From NCBI GenBank assembly GCA_013368325.1, contig JAACJK010000008.1:186001-250000 (forward strand): DNA of 64,000 nt, written 5' to 3'. The translations under genes and the position numbers were made by a program. Shown piece after piece: positions 35,801 through 48,333 of this stretch. The notes under the pieces were generated by a model. That model had not been told where the DNA came from, ran no database searches, and saw only the letters and a list, made by a program, of their open reading frames with translations. How positions within the stretch are numbered: the stretch's first letter is position 1; each line of letters starts with the position of its first letter. Source of the DNA: Ephemerocybe angulata. Taxonomy: Eukaryota > Basidiomycota > Agaricomycetes > Agaricales > Psathyrellaceae.

Positions 35801-36499
35801 GAGCCGCGAATTTGTGCTGGGAGTATCGTGCGCGTCGTGCCAGTTTGCTCCGTCGATTCCGAGCACCATGTGGGCTATTGTCATAAGGTACCGTCGTCTG
35901 CTGCAAGATCTGTTGCCGTGATATACTCTAGAGAGCGGTGAGTACGGCCCCTTCATTGATTTGAACGTGATAGGCTGACCTTGTTCGTTATAGCCAGACC
36001 TGGCCTCAAAGGCTCCTCACCTCTCGTAATCTCGCCGCGACTGTGGCGAAATCATCGTCCTTATCGCACTCCTAGTTAGTTATCTTGGTGAGTAACACTT
36101 TCTCTTACATTTGATAGTGGGACTGACCTTGAATGGGACCGCGTCCAAGTCGATTGGCCATGGGTATCGCGGATCGTCCTTGGTGAGCTGAGCGCGTCGT
36201 GGAAGGGTGCTGATACGTTCGTGAACTGATATGAAACCGTTTCACAGATATCTTCGACTGAATTTCGCGCTGGATCGGACCTTGAGACATAGATTCTGAC
36301 GGTGAGTTCAGCGTAGTCTATCGGGATCGAGTATACTGACCTTGGTGCGCCGGGCATCGCTCTCAGCAGCGTTCCCTCGAGCCCTCTAGATCCTGGAAAA
36401 CGGAAATCAGGACCTATGCGGTCGATTGCAGCGCGTCGCGAGCAGTCAAACGGCGGAAGGAATCGAGGGTGGTGGTGAAGAGCCACGTCCGGTCTGGCG
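32892..36499 (+). pseudogene. Intron-rich locus part B, copy 2: decayed multi-exon gene
   Basis: Identical to 23035-26642 at +9857, including the in-frame TAG (33015) and the full series of small introns. Ends in the exon 1 fragment at 36580. Confidence 0.6.
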
Positions 36500-36579
36500 G
36501 TGAGTCCGGGCAATCGCAGGGCGGGCAGGTGATGGTTGCGGGCAAACACACACACACACACGACGATGGTTATGTCGAT

Positions 36580-36647
36580 ACCGCCATGGCCGCACCCGCG
36601 GCACACGCCCAGCCCTCGTCGTCGGACGACGTTTGGAGGGCGCACCT
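36580..36647 (+). pseudogene. PH-CRIB exon 1 fragment upstream of copy 3
   Basis: Same internally deleted exon 1 fragment as at 26723-26790, duplicated with the unit. Confidence 0.85.
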
Positions 36648-36811
36648 ATCGACCTCCGGGGTTCCCACACCGCATGGGTGGCAACCCTTTTGTGTAGATC
36701 GTTTTGCAGCATCCGTCTGCTATATACACTCCGACTCTCTTTCTCCCATTACCACCACCACCACCATCACGGCGATACGACGAGCTAACCCTTTGCTCGC
36801 TGCCCACGACG

Positions 36812-38693
36812 ATGAGCTCCGCAATGGCCGCACCCGCGGCCCACGCGTCGTCGGCGACCTCCCCAGTTATCAGGACAGGCACCCTAGCTGTGAGAGAGCG
36901 GACGACGTTTGGAGGACGCACCTGGAGGTCGAGAGGTGTTGTGCTCAGCGCGAGCACGCTGACGATACACCAGGTGCGCGATATTTCCGTTCTATTGTTC
37001 TTCAAGTGCGGAACCGGCAATTACTGACATTGATCATCGTGTGGTAGCCCTCGCGACACGTTCTACTGCCGTTGGGCTCGATAACAGAGCTTGAGCGTTC
37101 GGACTTGACGAACCATTCTTTGACCGTGAAGTGCGCGGGGAAGACCTACCACCTTTCGTTCGACTCGGATGCGGAGCTGTATGATTGGCGCGACGACATG
37201 TACACCCGGTGTCCGCTGGGCGCACAGACGACCGGCCCCTTCAACTTCCAGCACACAGCCCACCTTGGCGTCGACGGTGCTGTTGGGACATTCGCTGTGA
37301 GTGCTCGATAACCAGTTTCCTCTCCTGCTTCCTTTGCGACGCAGAAGAGGACTGCCGCAAGGCTAATTTAAGCTGTCACTAACGTATTTCATTACAGGAA
37401 CCCACCACTCTACCACTTTATGCGGAGCTGATGGGCCGTTCTGCAGCAGCCGCCCAGGGTATCACACCTGCTGCTGCTGCCGCTCGCACCGCTGCTGCGG
37501 GTACCACGAGCTACCCCGCCCCGTCCAAATCAACGCGGCGTCGGTCCAACCCCCTCAACGGAGCTATCATCCTCAACAACAACAACAATGTCAACATTGA
37601 AGGCGTGTACCTCGTCAAACAGACTGGCATGTTCGTTGGCTGGTATTGGAAAGAGAGATGGCTTTCCTTGAAGGGCTCGTCCCTGACCATTCATGCGGGA
37701 AAGTCCAAGGTACGCATCGCACTGAATAATGTGTTGCTTTGTTCTAACACGTTTTGGGTTGAATGGTAGGCATCACCCCCAGCCAAGGAGGTCCCTTTAT
37801 CGACCATAACGAGCGTGGAGCCCGATCCGAAGAGATCAAATTGTTTATTTGTGGCAACGACGCAGCGCGAGACGTGCCTCTACATCCTCTTTCCTAGCGA
37901 TGGGGACCTGTATGAATGGCGAGAGGCGATCTATCTGCGGAGTGGACTCTCGTCGGATATTGGGATGCCAACGGATTTCATGCATCCGATCCATGTCAGT
38001 TACGACCAGGATACGGGAGAACTCAAGGTAAGTTCGCAGTCACTCTTGTCGATCTATCCATCCATCCATCCACCCGCCTGCATATCGGTTTCTTCGCCTC
38101 ATGTCCATCTATTCTTGTTTGAACACTCTGGACCTCAGCTAACAATATGCTTCTGTTACCAGGGATTCCCAGATCAATGGAAAGTCGACCCCTCACTCGT
38201 CCAGCCACTCGTCGCCAAGATCTCCGTGCAGACGGGTACGAACGGCCGCTCAAGTCGCCGGCGATCGCAGCCAACCCCCGCACGCGGAGCCCACGAGGCG
38301 CTGGACCTCACCTCCGCCATCGCCAACGCGACAGCCGCGGGCAACGCCAGAACTGCACCCAACTCCCCCGTTGCCAAGTCGCCTGCAGGCAGCTCACCCA
38401 CGAAGACGAGGACGACAACGAGTTCCACGTTGTCGTTATCCCCGCAGGCGTCGACTAGAGCTCCTGCGAACGGAGCGCGAGGACCGCCTCAGCAGGACCT
38501 TGGCTTTGGCGCTGTGGCGGGGAGCGCGTCGACGACGGGCACGAGTATGTTGAGCCAGTTCTCGGCGGGATCGAGTTTGGACAGTCAAGGGACGCTCGTG
38601 AGTCTGCCCGGGTCGTTGGTGAAGGGGCAGAGTTTGGGGAAGGCGCCGGTTCTTGGTGTCGTGCAGGAGATATCTGCGACTACTACGAAGTGA
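36812..38693 (+). CDS. PH-CRIB-PH-CRIB protein, copy 3
   Basis: Exons 36812-36973, 37048-37296, 37398-37709, 37770-38027 and 38163-38693; 503 residues, translation identical to copy 2. Same promoter segment, introns and 3' UTR until about 39528, where copies 2 and 3 begin to differ. If the duplication is real and expressed, it doubles the dose of this isoform. Confidence 0.88.
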
Positions 38694-40508
38694 GGTGGCC
38701 CCTAGGCTTGACTGCCCTCTTTCGACTTCTCTCTCTCTCGAACGACACGATGGGGACGTCTATGACTCAGGGGCTTGTCTGTTCTGGATTGCTTTCGCCG
38801 GCCGGATTATCTCCGTACCCTCCCCTCGCTAACCCCGTCCAGAGGCTTGCCCCTCCTCTCTTCTCGTGCGTTTGTTCTCCAGGCCCTGCGCCGTTCTCTC
38901 CCCCGTTTTCTTCTTCTCGTCTCGTCTCCAGCCATGATGCATGCCACGAACGAACGAACTACCGCGAACGATACCCCTCGGATCCTGCCATCAGGTGGAG
39001 CGGATGTTCACTTCCCGAGTTCCCTTTAACGCCCTTTCTTTTTGTTTTTCTCGTATCTTTTCATCTGTTTGGAGTGGATCTCTGTGTTACCCTTCGTTTG
39101 CTGTCTTCTCTTAATCCCGTTCGGTTCTTCCGACTTCTTCTGGCGTTCTGGGTTCTTCTGCCCGGTTTATTGTTTCGACGAGGCGCAACCTAGCCCGCTC
39201 GCGCCCACCCACCTATCGTATTATCCCCAATGCTGTTGCTTTTGGTATACCGTACATGTCTCTCGTTCGTTCGTTTATTCCCCTCCACATTCCTCCTCTA
39301 CTATAACCAAATCTCTCTTTCCCTCAATCTCAATCTCATCCCTGCCTCCTTATAATCCCCATCCATCTGTGTACCCTCGAAGATATCCGTTATCCATCCG
39401 TCCGTGTCCTGTTACTGTTGTTGTTGCTCTACCTCTACCTCTACCCTGTGTTTATGTGCTTGGATGTCGATATCTCTCTCCTCTCCCTCTGTCTGTTCTC
39501 CCTCGCTGTGCTGTCCTACTCTGACTCTGCTGTTCATTGCTGTTCGTGTTGGTCGAGATGGATGATATACTTAATGTATTTTTATGTATAGTACGCGGTT
39601 CCAGATAAACATATTTTTCGTAATATCGGTCGCGAACTTGGCGAGCGTCTGCGGCTCTGGTCATTTGTGCACGTTGTATTCACAGGCTTCCTCGTGGCCG
39701 ATGCTGTGGACCATTGGTGCCGGCTTCTCGTATGCCAGCCGGCGATGCCTGATCGCTGTGATGGCGTTGCTCGCTGTGATGCGATGTTCGTCGGGAATTG
39801 CTTTTTATGGGTAGAAAATGTCCATTTGGGGCTAAAAAGACGAAAAACGAGCTAAGTTATTTACTCTACTAGACTACATTCTCCCTTTCCAGACTGGGAT
39901 GACCATCCCGCGACCATGAGTACATCTCTCTGTTGAAGGAGGTGCAGAGCATGGCCGGGCATAACTTGGGGTGAATACCCTTCGTTAGGGGAGACGGCAC
40001 GAAAGCACGCTGGCTTATATAGCCCTGCAGACTCTTGGCAGCCAGCTGGCAACCGGACATGCCGGCTGTCTGCTCGGGAGAGGTACGTACGTGATATTTC
40101 CGGCCAAGAATGCTTCCTCCTCTGTGGTCCTCGGACTTCGTAGTAATCCCAAGTGCCAGCTGGGGTGATTAGAGACACAGAGGAATGGCCTCTTTCTACA
40201 GGCCTCTTGAGGCTTTTCTGCCGTTTTCTGAAGGACAACCCTGATACATGATTTCTGCTCCTCGGCTCAATTATCTCCGGCGCACACAATCTCGGCTAAA
40301 GGACTTGGTAATTCGGCTCTGCCAGCAATCCAATTACTCGACACTCGCACCGTATTCCGCACCATGCCGTTTCTTCACTGCTGACACGTCCCTCTAACCA
40401 CGTCAACATGGTTCGCTCACTGAGGGACCAGAGGGTCTCTCTGCAACGTGTAAGTCCTTGAAGTACATCGAGCAAGCCTCCCACATCTGACGGTTGACCA
40501 CATGCTAG
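38694..40508 (+). other. 3' region of copy 3 and start of spacer 3
   Basis: 3' UTR as in the other copies. The segment 40090-40490 differs strongly from spacers 1 and 2 (substitution and insertion), although the intron just before part A keeps its gtaagtc donor and catgctag acceptor. A 142-codon minus-strand frame (39861-40289) exists only in this version and is not called. Confidence 0.45.
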
Positions 40509-41893
40509 GGGTCGTCGTTCTCGCTCGCCGGAAGTCGATATATTGCCTCGCAACGTCACAATGGTTAGCATGCCTCCAATTTGTAACCTCGAGCTCATCT
40601 AAAGAAACAGAAGGCTGTACAAGAACTTCGTCACTGCGGCTCGAGGTAAACTCAATGCTCACCTCTGTATGTTTCCTCTCTGACGTGTCACCGGGCAGGC
40701 TTTCAACGACACGCTATGTTCGGGATGTAAGGAGTCGGCCACCGGTGAGTGTCTATTTACCCCCTCACTGCGGCGCGCTGACGACGCAATTAGACGCATT
40801 TTTGAATGCATAGGCCCACGCCTTCCGGACCGCAGAGCCACACGGTGAGTAACCAGCTCATATCCTCCACAGAAACATCCATACTCAACCACCATAGCCA
40901 AGCACCCTAACCACAGAGCATACGTGTCATACCTAGCCTCGCACACAAGCTCCCTAGGCCACACCCACGGTCCAACCTCGACCGCCGGACGCCCAAAAAC
41001 GGATTTTCGCAACCCACCCGCATGGACATGCAGGTGAGATTGGCCGTGCCGTATCATCTCGACCCATTCTCGGTCCTGAACTCTCTATTCAGCGCTCTCG
41101 GGTTCGTGCTCATCGCCTTGTCATCGCCATCAACCGACCACTCAACCCCTTTTTCCGGACGCCCAAAAATCAAGAAATTAGACCCTTTCAGACGGCACTT
41201 TCTCTCTCATTGCCACCTTGTCACCAACGAGCCTTGGACAAGCCCCTCTTGCACGGCGTTATTCCGCAGAAGTCCAAGGTAAGAATTACATTCATCTCGC
41301 AACTCTCTCGTCACTGACGAGACCCATGCGCCGATCAGCCCTGTCAAACAACTTCGCCCGTCGGCAGGCACGGTATGTCAAATTCTCCTCGGTTCCGCGT
41401 CGATCACTCACTAATTGAATTTGCTGCAGTGGCGGCCGCTCAGAATCGCGAGGGAAACTTGGTACGTCTACTCCCGTCTCTTTGCCTCTAATCCAAGACT
41501 TAATTTTGAACGCAGACCCGTTTCCCGGAACTCCAAAAATCGAAAAATCCATCCCGCCGTCTTCTTCAGCCCGCCGGCAATAGAAACCGTACGTCAGATT
41601 CTTCCCCGGGCTCCGCTCCGATCACTCACCAATTGAATTTTGGGTAGCAGGGCCCACAGAATTGCGAGAAGGGGACAGGAAACGATGTGGTTGAGCCTCG
41701 GTACGTTTACTTCCGTCTCTTCGTTCCTATTCCAGGCCTTGAAAATCACGACAGACCCGTTTCCCGGAACCCCGAAAATCGTAAAACCCATCGCGCTGCC
41801 CTCAAGGCACACGGCAGGGCTTCGCGTATCGGCAAGACTCAGCCCCCAGCTCGGTTGAATTACATAGGGTTACGGAAAAGGTCTCGGCGATAA
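40509..41893 (+). pseudogene. Intron-rich locus part A, copy 3: interrupted
   Basis: Older, diverged copy. Most exons match part A of spacers 1 and 2. The exon at 41430-41461 is 12 nt shorter through compensating indels and ends in TG, so splicing to the next exon (41516) makes a TGA. An acceptor further on changed from tttag to ttttg, leaving only the ggtag site. Duplicated exon units are still visible. Confidence 0.5.
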
Positions 41894-42697
41894 CGAGACT
41901 CGCAGGGATAAGCGAGGCGCGGCCGTCCGCCATTGCGCCACCTTCCGCGCCCTGAATGTACTCGTAATGTAGTCTCCCTTGTTCTTTGATGACTGCCGTA
42001 TGATACATAGTGCTCGGAATACCCCCAAGGACGGGTTCGACGAGCACCCGGGGCTCGGCTGGCGCGCTGCGCGCGCGCGAAGTTGGATTCGAAATTCTCA
42101 CTGCACGGGAGGGAACCTTGAGGATACTCTCCTCCTCCATTTCACCTCGCATTTACCGCTATGCACGCTTCATGGTGATGAGATTTTGTTTGAGATGTCG
42201 TCACACCCGTGCGGATCGCGTGGCAACGAGAAGTTGCGAAAATAAGTCAAATCTCGCGAGAATTTTGAGACAACAGACACATAGGTTTCACACTCAATAA
42301 GCGCTGATACCACACATCTGAACTGCCTCTGTGGGGTGTAGTGAGGCCCTGGACTTCTATCTACAGAGTACAGGCCAGATCTCGGCCAAAATCGGTCGCG
42401 ATTTGTAGAAATTCCAACGCGCGTCATCGGGCGCTTAAATTGGCGCCCTGCATTCGACGCACTTTCTGCCCTAATCCAGACCATTCAGTGAGCGGAATAT
42501 CTCCAATATCAGGAGTATATAAGGTGTGTAGCATGAAATGGCCCTACCCTCGGGAGTGAAGGACGAAATAGACCCGGGGAACTGAGATCTCGGGAGTATG
42601 CCCTCCCCACACCCTTCAGCACAATCTCGACGTTAGACTCGTTTCCCTGTCGATAGAGACATCTTAGGTTACTCACGTTGACGTATCATACGTATTG

Positions 42698-45600
42698 ATG
42701 CCGCCAAGCGCACCATTTCTCTCGGATCCGAGTGTGAGCATGAGAGAACGAGTGCGGCGGGATTGGGAGGCACGGGAGATCATACGCAGCTAGTTGAATG
42801 CGAATGCCGCTGTTTCTGAGCTCCAGGTGCTTTTGTTGGTACCTCAGTTAGTAAGCAAAGAGATTGAGACTACCCCTGAGGGCCTTGCGGGACCTCAGAT
42901 TCGTTTCTCGGAAACCTCGCGGCATTTTGAGTTGCGCACGCAGAAGGGCGCGCTGGGACAGAAGACGACGATTAGCGCAGGATACCTCTATGTAGACCAA
43001 CCAAGTAAGTACATATCATACCCCTAGTACCCCTGAGTACACCAGAAAGTCACCCCCAACCCCTCCTCCGACTGAATTCTATTCAAACATTCCCGTCGCA
43101 CACCCTCTCCTCCTCATCCCCGTTCAACCGTAATTGCATTCTAATCGCACATTAACACACGTAGTCCGGTTGCCTTGGCTCGCTTAGCCTCCATCAGACA
43201 CCCGAAATGACCGCCCGCTGTCGCCTCAGACCGAACAGCGAAATCTTCGTCCTTGGTATTGGTGCGGATGCACGGCAGAGGGTGAAATAGCGCACCTATC
43301 GCGTTGGACGCATTCCCGATGTCCGGTCTAATTTTAGCGTTGGGTCTTGGAGGGATACGTGTCGGCATGGGTGTACGGTAGAGGGCTTGGCTAGATCTTC
43401 GATGCATGGGCTGGAAATGTATAAGAGTGGGAGGATGCGATGCTGAGTTCCCCATCTCCTCAGCGAGTTACATTCCTCCCTCTTCACTCTACCTCGCTTG
43501 TCTGCTCAGACCACTCGTCTGAGCGACCCTTTACTCGCTGTCTGCTGTCATTCCACCCAGCCTTGGACGACCTCTGCCAACTTCGTCGATGTGCTCGACG
43601 TCGTTCAGGCTGGTGGGCCCGCTTTAGCCTTTCGGTCCACTGCACGCATTCCGCGAAACTTTTCATTTTTGGTAAGTCTTCACCTCGTTTCTCGACGCAC
43701 GCTCACTGACATATCTATACAGTCCATTTCAATACAAAGATAGTGTTATTCAACAAGGTATGTACATCGTTCATACACTGCTACATGACCATACTAACCT
43801 TACCTTTCGCCTTGATTCATCAGATATTCCGCCAGAATCGAAGACCCGTATACACAAGGTGAGTGCAGCGTTACATACTGTCCTCATTCACTGACAACAT
43901 TCCGGCCAGGAGAACCTTGGCCATTCCTCGGCCCCTTCGTGTCTGACCTTGCGGGATGATGAGAGACGGGATATGGTCGACGTGGGATGGAAGGCTAGAA
44001 ATCGTGAGTACATCATTGCAACAATTCGTACGACCGAAGTCACTGACCTCAACGAGCCGAAAAAGCCAGCAGCACACCACCACACCACCCCGAAATCCTT
44101 CAACACTGACGCAGGCGCGACCCTGGCGCGACCTTTCGTTAGCCACGCATGTGAGTACCACATAAAGCCATAACGATATACTGACCTAAACCGCTCCATG
44201 CTCGCAGCGTATAGTCGAACCCACCGCTGTTCAGCGTCGGCTGGGTGAACAAGGAGAGCCTGTGGATTGTAAGTGGGCCGTAACGATTCCATTGATGAAA
44301 TATAACTGACCTATGCTATTCACAGCGCGGACTCGTTGAAACGAGTCGGCTATAAGATCTAAACGTGAGTTTTCGTGATACTCTTATCGATGATATGCTG
44401 ACCTTTTCTCCCTGAGCATAGCCTGTGCGCCGTTCGGTGGCAAGTGACTTGTTGCTGAAAAGGCCGTAGGCGGCGAAACGACGTTGGCATGGGTATGGGC
44501 ATTCTGGGCGACTGTGAGTACGCTTTCGACCTCCCTGACAATGCCACGCACTCACCGGACCTCTACAGCCCAACCCAAGCGAACCATGCCGCGCCTTGTC
44601 CTCTGTGCCCTTCCTTTGCATGCCCAGATGCCGAGTGATGAGAACGGTAACAAGGCAGCGAAGTCTATGCGCAGTCGGCGGTCGCTCGCGAAATGTCGGA
44701 TGCTGAGGGGCCTGCTATGGAAGTCCAAGGCGCCGTTGTCGCATAGCTAGACGCCGTGATGAAATGTAAGTATTTCTGACATTCTTGTGACCACGAAACT
44801 GACCTTTATCCCTTCTGACAGTACACTGTATCCTACGCTCGGGCTCGCTTGGCCTCACGCCATGTCGTGTCGTCGAAGCCGAGTGCTGTGGTATGCAGGG
44901 CCGCGCTTGCACGGCAAGATTCTGGCGGATTGTAAGTCCAGTCCACTCTAGAAGACGGATCGACTGACTCACCGATATTCCGTAGCCCTTTTCAGTCGCA
45001 CTTCCATCGCATGCCTTGACGTTGTGGTATGCCGGAGAGTGTAGGATCGAGGCTGTACAAAAGTGAGTATGACGCCGCTATATTTCGTCGAAACAAACTT
45101 ACCTTTTGTGCCACAGTCACCCGTCGCCCTCGCTAGTCCTCCTGGTAAGTCGGAATTCCTGTCCTTCAATCATATGTTACCTTGCTGATTGCGCGCGTCG
45201 TGTTTTCAGGCTGGTGACGGCGGTCCTCGCGCTCGGGAGTCGTGAGCCCCGAATTTGTGCTGATGCGCGTCGTGTATGCTTTGTCCATGTCGACGGCGAC
45301 TGCTGTGTGAGCTGTTGTCGATGGGGGTATCGTTGTTCGCTGCGCGGTGAGTAGGTTGCTAGGTTGGATGAGTGATCCCTTGTGGAACGGTGAGTACGTC
45401 CCCTTCATCGGCGCGAACGTGATAGACTGACCTTTTCTGTTGTGTCCAGACCTCGCAACCTCGTTTCACGCAGCGATGACCCGTGGGCCGCGAATTTGTG
45501 CTGGGAGTATCGTGCGCGTCGTGCCAGTTTGCTCCGTCGATTCCGAGCACCATGTGGGCTATTGTCGTAAGGTACCGTTGTCTGCTGCAAGATCTGTTGC

Positions 45601-46154
45601 CGTGATATACTCTAGAGAGCGGTGAGTACGGCCCCTTCATTGATTTGAACGTGATGGCTGACCTTGTTCGTTATAGCCAGACCCGGCCTCAAAGGCTCCT
45701 CACCTCTCGTAATCTCGCCGCGACTGTGTCGAAATCATCGTCCTTATCGCACTCCTAGTTAGTTATCTTGGTGAGTAACACTTTCTCTTATATTTGATAG
45801 TGGGACTGACCTTGAATGGGACCGCGTCAAAGTCGATTGGCCATGGGTATCGCGGATCGTCCTTGGTGAGTTGAGCGCGTCGTGGAAGGGTGCCGATACG
45901 TTCGCGTTTCACAGAGATCTTCGACGATCGGACCTTGAGGTGACATAGATTCTGACGGTGAGTTCAGCGTAGTCTATCTGGATCGAGTATACTGACCTTG
46001 TGCGCCGGGCATCGCTCTCAGCAGCGTTCCCTCGAGCCCTCTAGATCCTGGAAAACGGAAATCAGGACCTATGCGGCCGATTGCAGCGCGTCGCGAGCAG
46101 TCAAACGGCGGAAGGAATCGAGGGTCGTGGTGAAGAGCCACGTCCGGTCTGGCG
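42698..46154 (+). pseudogene. Intron-rich locus part B, copy 3: decayed, with different lesions
   Basis: Starts with the same ATG (MPPSAPFLSDPSVSMRERV) but has its own in-frame TAG at 42791. At the site of the copy 1 stop it reads CAG instead, and the frame stays open through HFELRTQKGALGQKTTISAG. An exon reads RIVEPTAVQRRLGEQGEPVD against RIVDPTAVRRRLGEHGEPMD in copy 1, differing mostly by mild replacements. Several exons carry indels that shift frame, and about 380 nt present in copy 1 (25320-25700) is missing. The gtgagt...CTGACC...ag introns remain. Confidence 0.6.
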
Positions 46155-46234
46155 GTGAGTCCGGGCAATCGCAGGGCGGGCAGGTGATGGTTGCGGGCAA
46201 ACACACACACACACACGACGATGGTTATGTCGAT

Positions 46235-46302
46235 ACCGCCATGGCCGCACCCGCGGCACACGCCCAGCCCTCGTCGTCGGACGACGTTTGGAGGGCGCAC
46301 CT
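46235..46302 (+). pseudogene. PH-CRIB exon 1 fragment upstream of copy 4
   Basis: Same internally deleted fragment as upstream of copies 2 and 3, so the fragment predates the recent duplication. Confidence 0.85.
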
Positions 46303-46445
46303 ATCGACCTCCGGGGTTCCCCCGCCGCATGGGTGGCAACCTTTTGTGTAGATCATTTTGCTCGGTTATATACTCTTTCTCCCATTACCACCACCACCAT
46401 CACGGCGATACGACGAGCTAGGCCCCTTGCCCGCTGTCCACGACG

Positions 46446-48333
46446 ATGAACTCCGCAGCGACCGCCATGGCCGCACCCGCCCAGCCCTCGTCGTCATCGG
46501 CCTCCCCAGTTATCAGGACAGGCACCCTAGCTGTGAGAGAGCGGACGCCGTTTGGAGGACGCGCCTGGAGGTCGAGAGGCGTTGTGCTCAGCGCGAGCAC
46601 GCTGACGGTACACCAGGTGCGCGACATTTACGTTCTATTGTTCTTCAACTGCGGAACCGGCAATTACTGACATTGATCATCGTGTGGCAGCCCTCGCGAC
46701 ACGTTCTGCTGCCGTTGAGCTCGATATCAGAGCTTGAGCGTTCGGACTTGACGAACCATTCTTTGACCGTCAAGTGCGCGGGGAAGACCTACCACCTTTC
46801 TTTCGACTCGGATGCGGAGCTGTATGATTGGCGCGACGACATGTACACCCGGTGTCCGCTCGGCGCACAGACGACCGGCCCCTTCAACTTCCAGCACACA
46901 GCCCACCTTGGCGTCGACGGTGCTGTTGGGACATTCGCTGTGAGTGCTCGATAACCAGTTTCCTCTCCTGCTTCCTTTGCGACGCAGAAGAGGACTGCCG
47001 CAAGGCTAATTTAAGCTGTCACTAACGTATTTCATTACAGGAACCCACCACTCTACCCCTTTATGCGGAGCTGATGGGCCGTTCTGCAGCAGCCGCCCAG
47101 GGTATCACACCTGCTGCTGCTGCCGCTCGCACCGCTGCTGCGGGTGCCACGAGCTACCCCGCCCCGTCCAAATCAACGCGGCGTCGGTCCAACCCCCTCA
47201 ACGGAGCTATCATCCTCAACAACAACAACAATGTCAACATTGAAGGCGTGTACCTCGTCAAACAGACTGGCATGTTCGTTGGCTGGTATTGGAAAGAGAG
47301 ATGGCTTTCCTTGAAGGGCTCGTCCCTGACCATTCATGCGGGAAAGTCCAAGGTACGCATCGCACTGAATAATGTGTTGCTTTGTTCTAACACGTTTTGG
47401 GTTGAATGGTAGGCATCAACCCCGGCCAAGGAGATCCCTTTATCGACCATAACGAGCGTGGAGCCCGATCCGAAGAGATCAAATTGTTTATTTGTGGCAA
47501 CGACGCAGCGCGAGACGTGCCTCTACATCCTCTTTCCTAGCGATGGGGACCTGTATGAATGGCGAGAGGCGATCTATCTGCGTAGTGGACTCTCGTCGGA
47601 TATTGGGATGCCGACGGATTTCATGCATCCGATCCATGTCAGTTATGACCAGGATACGGGAGAACTCAAGGTAATTGTCGATCTATCCATCCATCCATCC
47701 ACCCACCCGTCTACTGCCTGTATATCGGTTCTTCTTCGCCTCATGTCCCATCTATTCTTGTTTGAACGCTCTGGACCTCAGCTAACAATATGCTTCTGTT
47801 ACCAGGGATTCCCAGACCAATGGAAAGTCGACCCCTCACTCGTCCAGCCACACGTCGCCAAGATCTCAGTGCAGACGGGCACGAACGGCCGCTTGAGCCG
47901 CCGGCGCTCGCAGCCAACCCCCGCACGCGGAGCCCACGAGGCGCTGGACCTCACCTCCGCCATCGCCAACGCGACCGCCGCGGGCAACGCCAAAACTGCG
48001 CCCAACTCCCCCGTTGCCAAGTCGCCTGCAACCGGCTCACCCACGAAGTCGAGGACGACGACGAGTTCCACGTTATCCCCACAGGCGTCGACTAGAGCTC
48101 CTGCGAACGGAGCGCGAGGACCGCCTCAGCAGGACCTTGGCTTTGGCGCTGTGGCGGGGAGCGCGTCGACGACGGGCACGAGTATGTTGAGCCAGTTCTC
48201 GGCTGGCTCGAGTTTGGACAGTCAGGGCACGCTCGTCAGTCTGCCTGGGTCTTTGGTGAAGGGGCAGTCTTTGGGGAAGGCGCCGGTTCTTGGGGTTGTT
48301 CAGGAGGTGCATATGCCTCCGGCTGCGAAGTGA
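46446..48333 (+). CDS. PH-CRIB-PH-CRIB protein, copy 4 (divergent ends)
   Basis: Exons 46446-46616, 46691-46939, 47041-47352, 47413-47670 and 47806-48333; phase 0 throughout; 505 residues. The start is MNSAATAMAAPAQPSSSS. PH1 has T-to-P and T-to-A changes (RTPFGGRAW), and two residues are lost in the Ser-rich tail. The C-terminus is EVHMPPAAK where the others have EISATTTK. Both CRIB motifs and the PH2 core are the same as in copies 2 and 3. The first intron uses a CAG rather than TAG acceptor. This is the copy next to the right boundary of the array. Confidence 0.87.

Larger units (their letters stand above)
30072..39528 (+). repeat. Recent duplication, right copy (period 9,857 bp)
   Basis: Apparently exact counterpart of 20215-29671. 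Covers spacer 2 and PH-CRIB copy 3. Confidence 0.85.

Noticed and set aside
39861..40289. Minus-strand 142-codon frame in spacer 3
   Set aside because: Spacers 1 and 2 keep only its last ~60 codons, and the rest lies in sequence unique to spacer 3. No domain or splice support.
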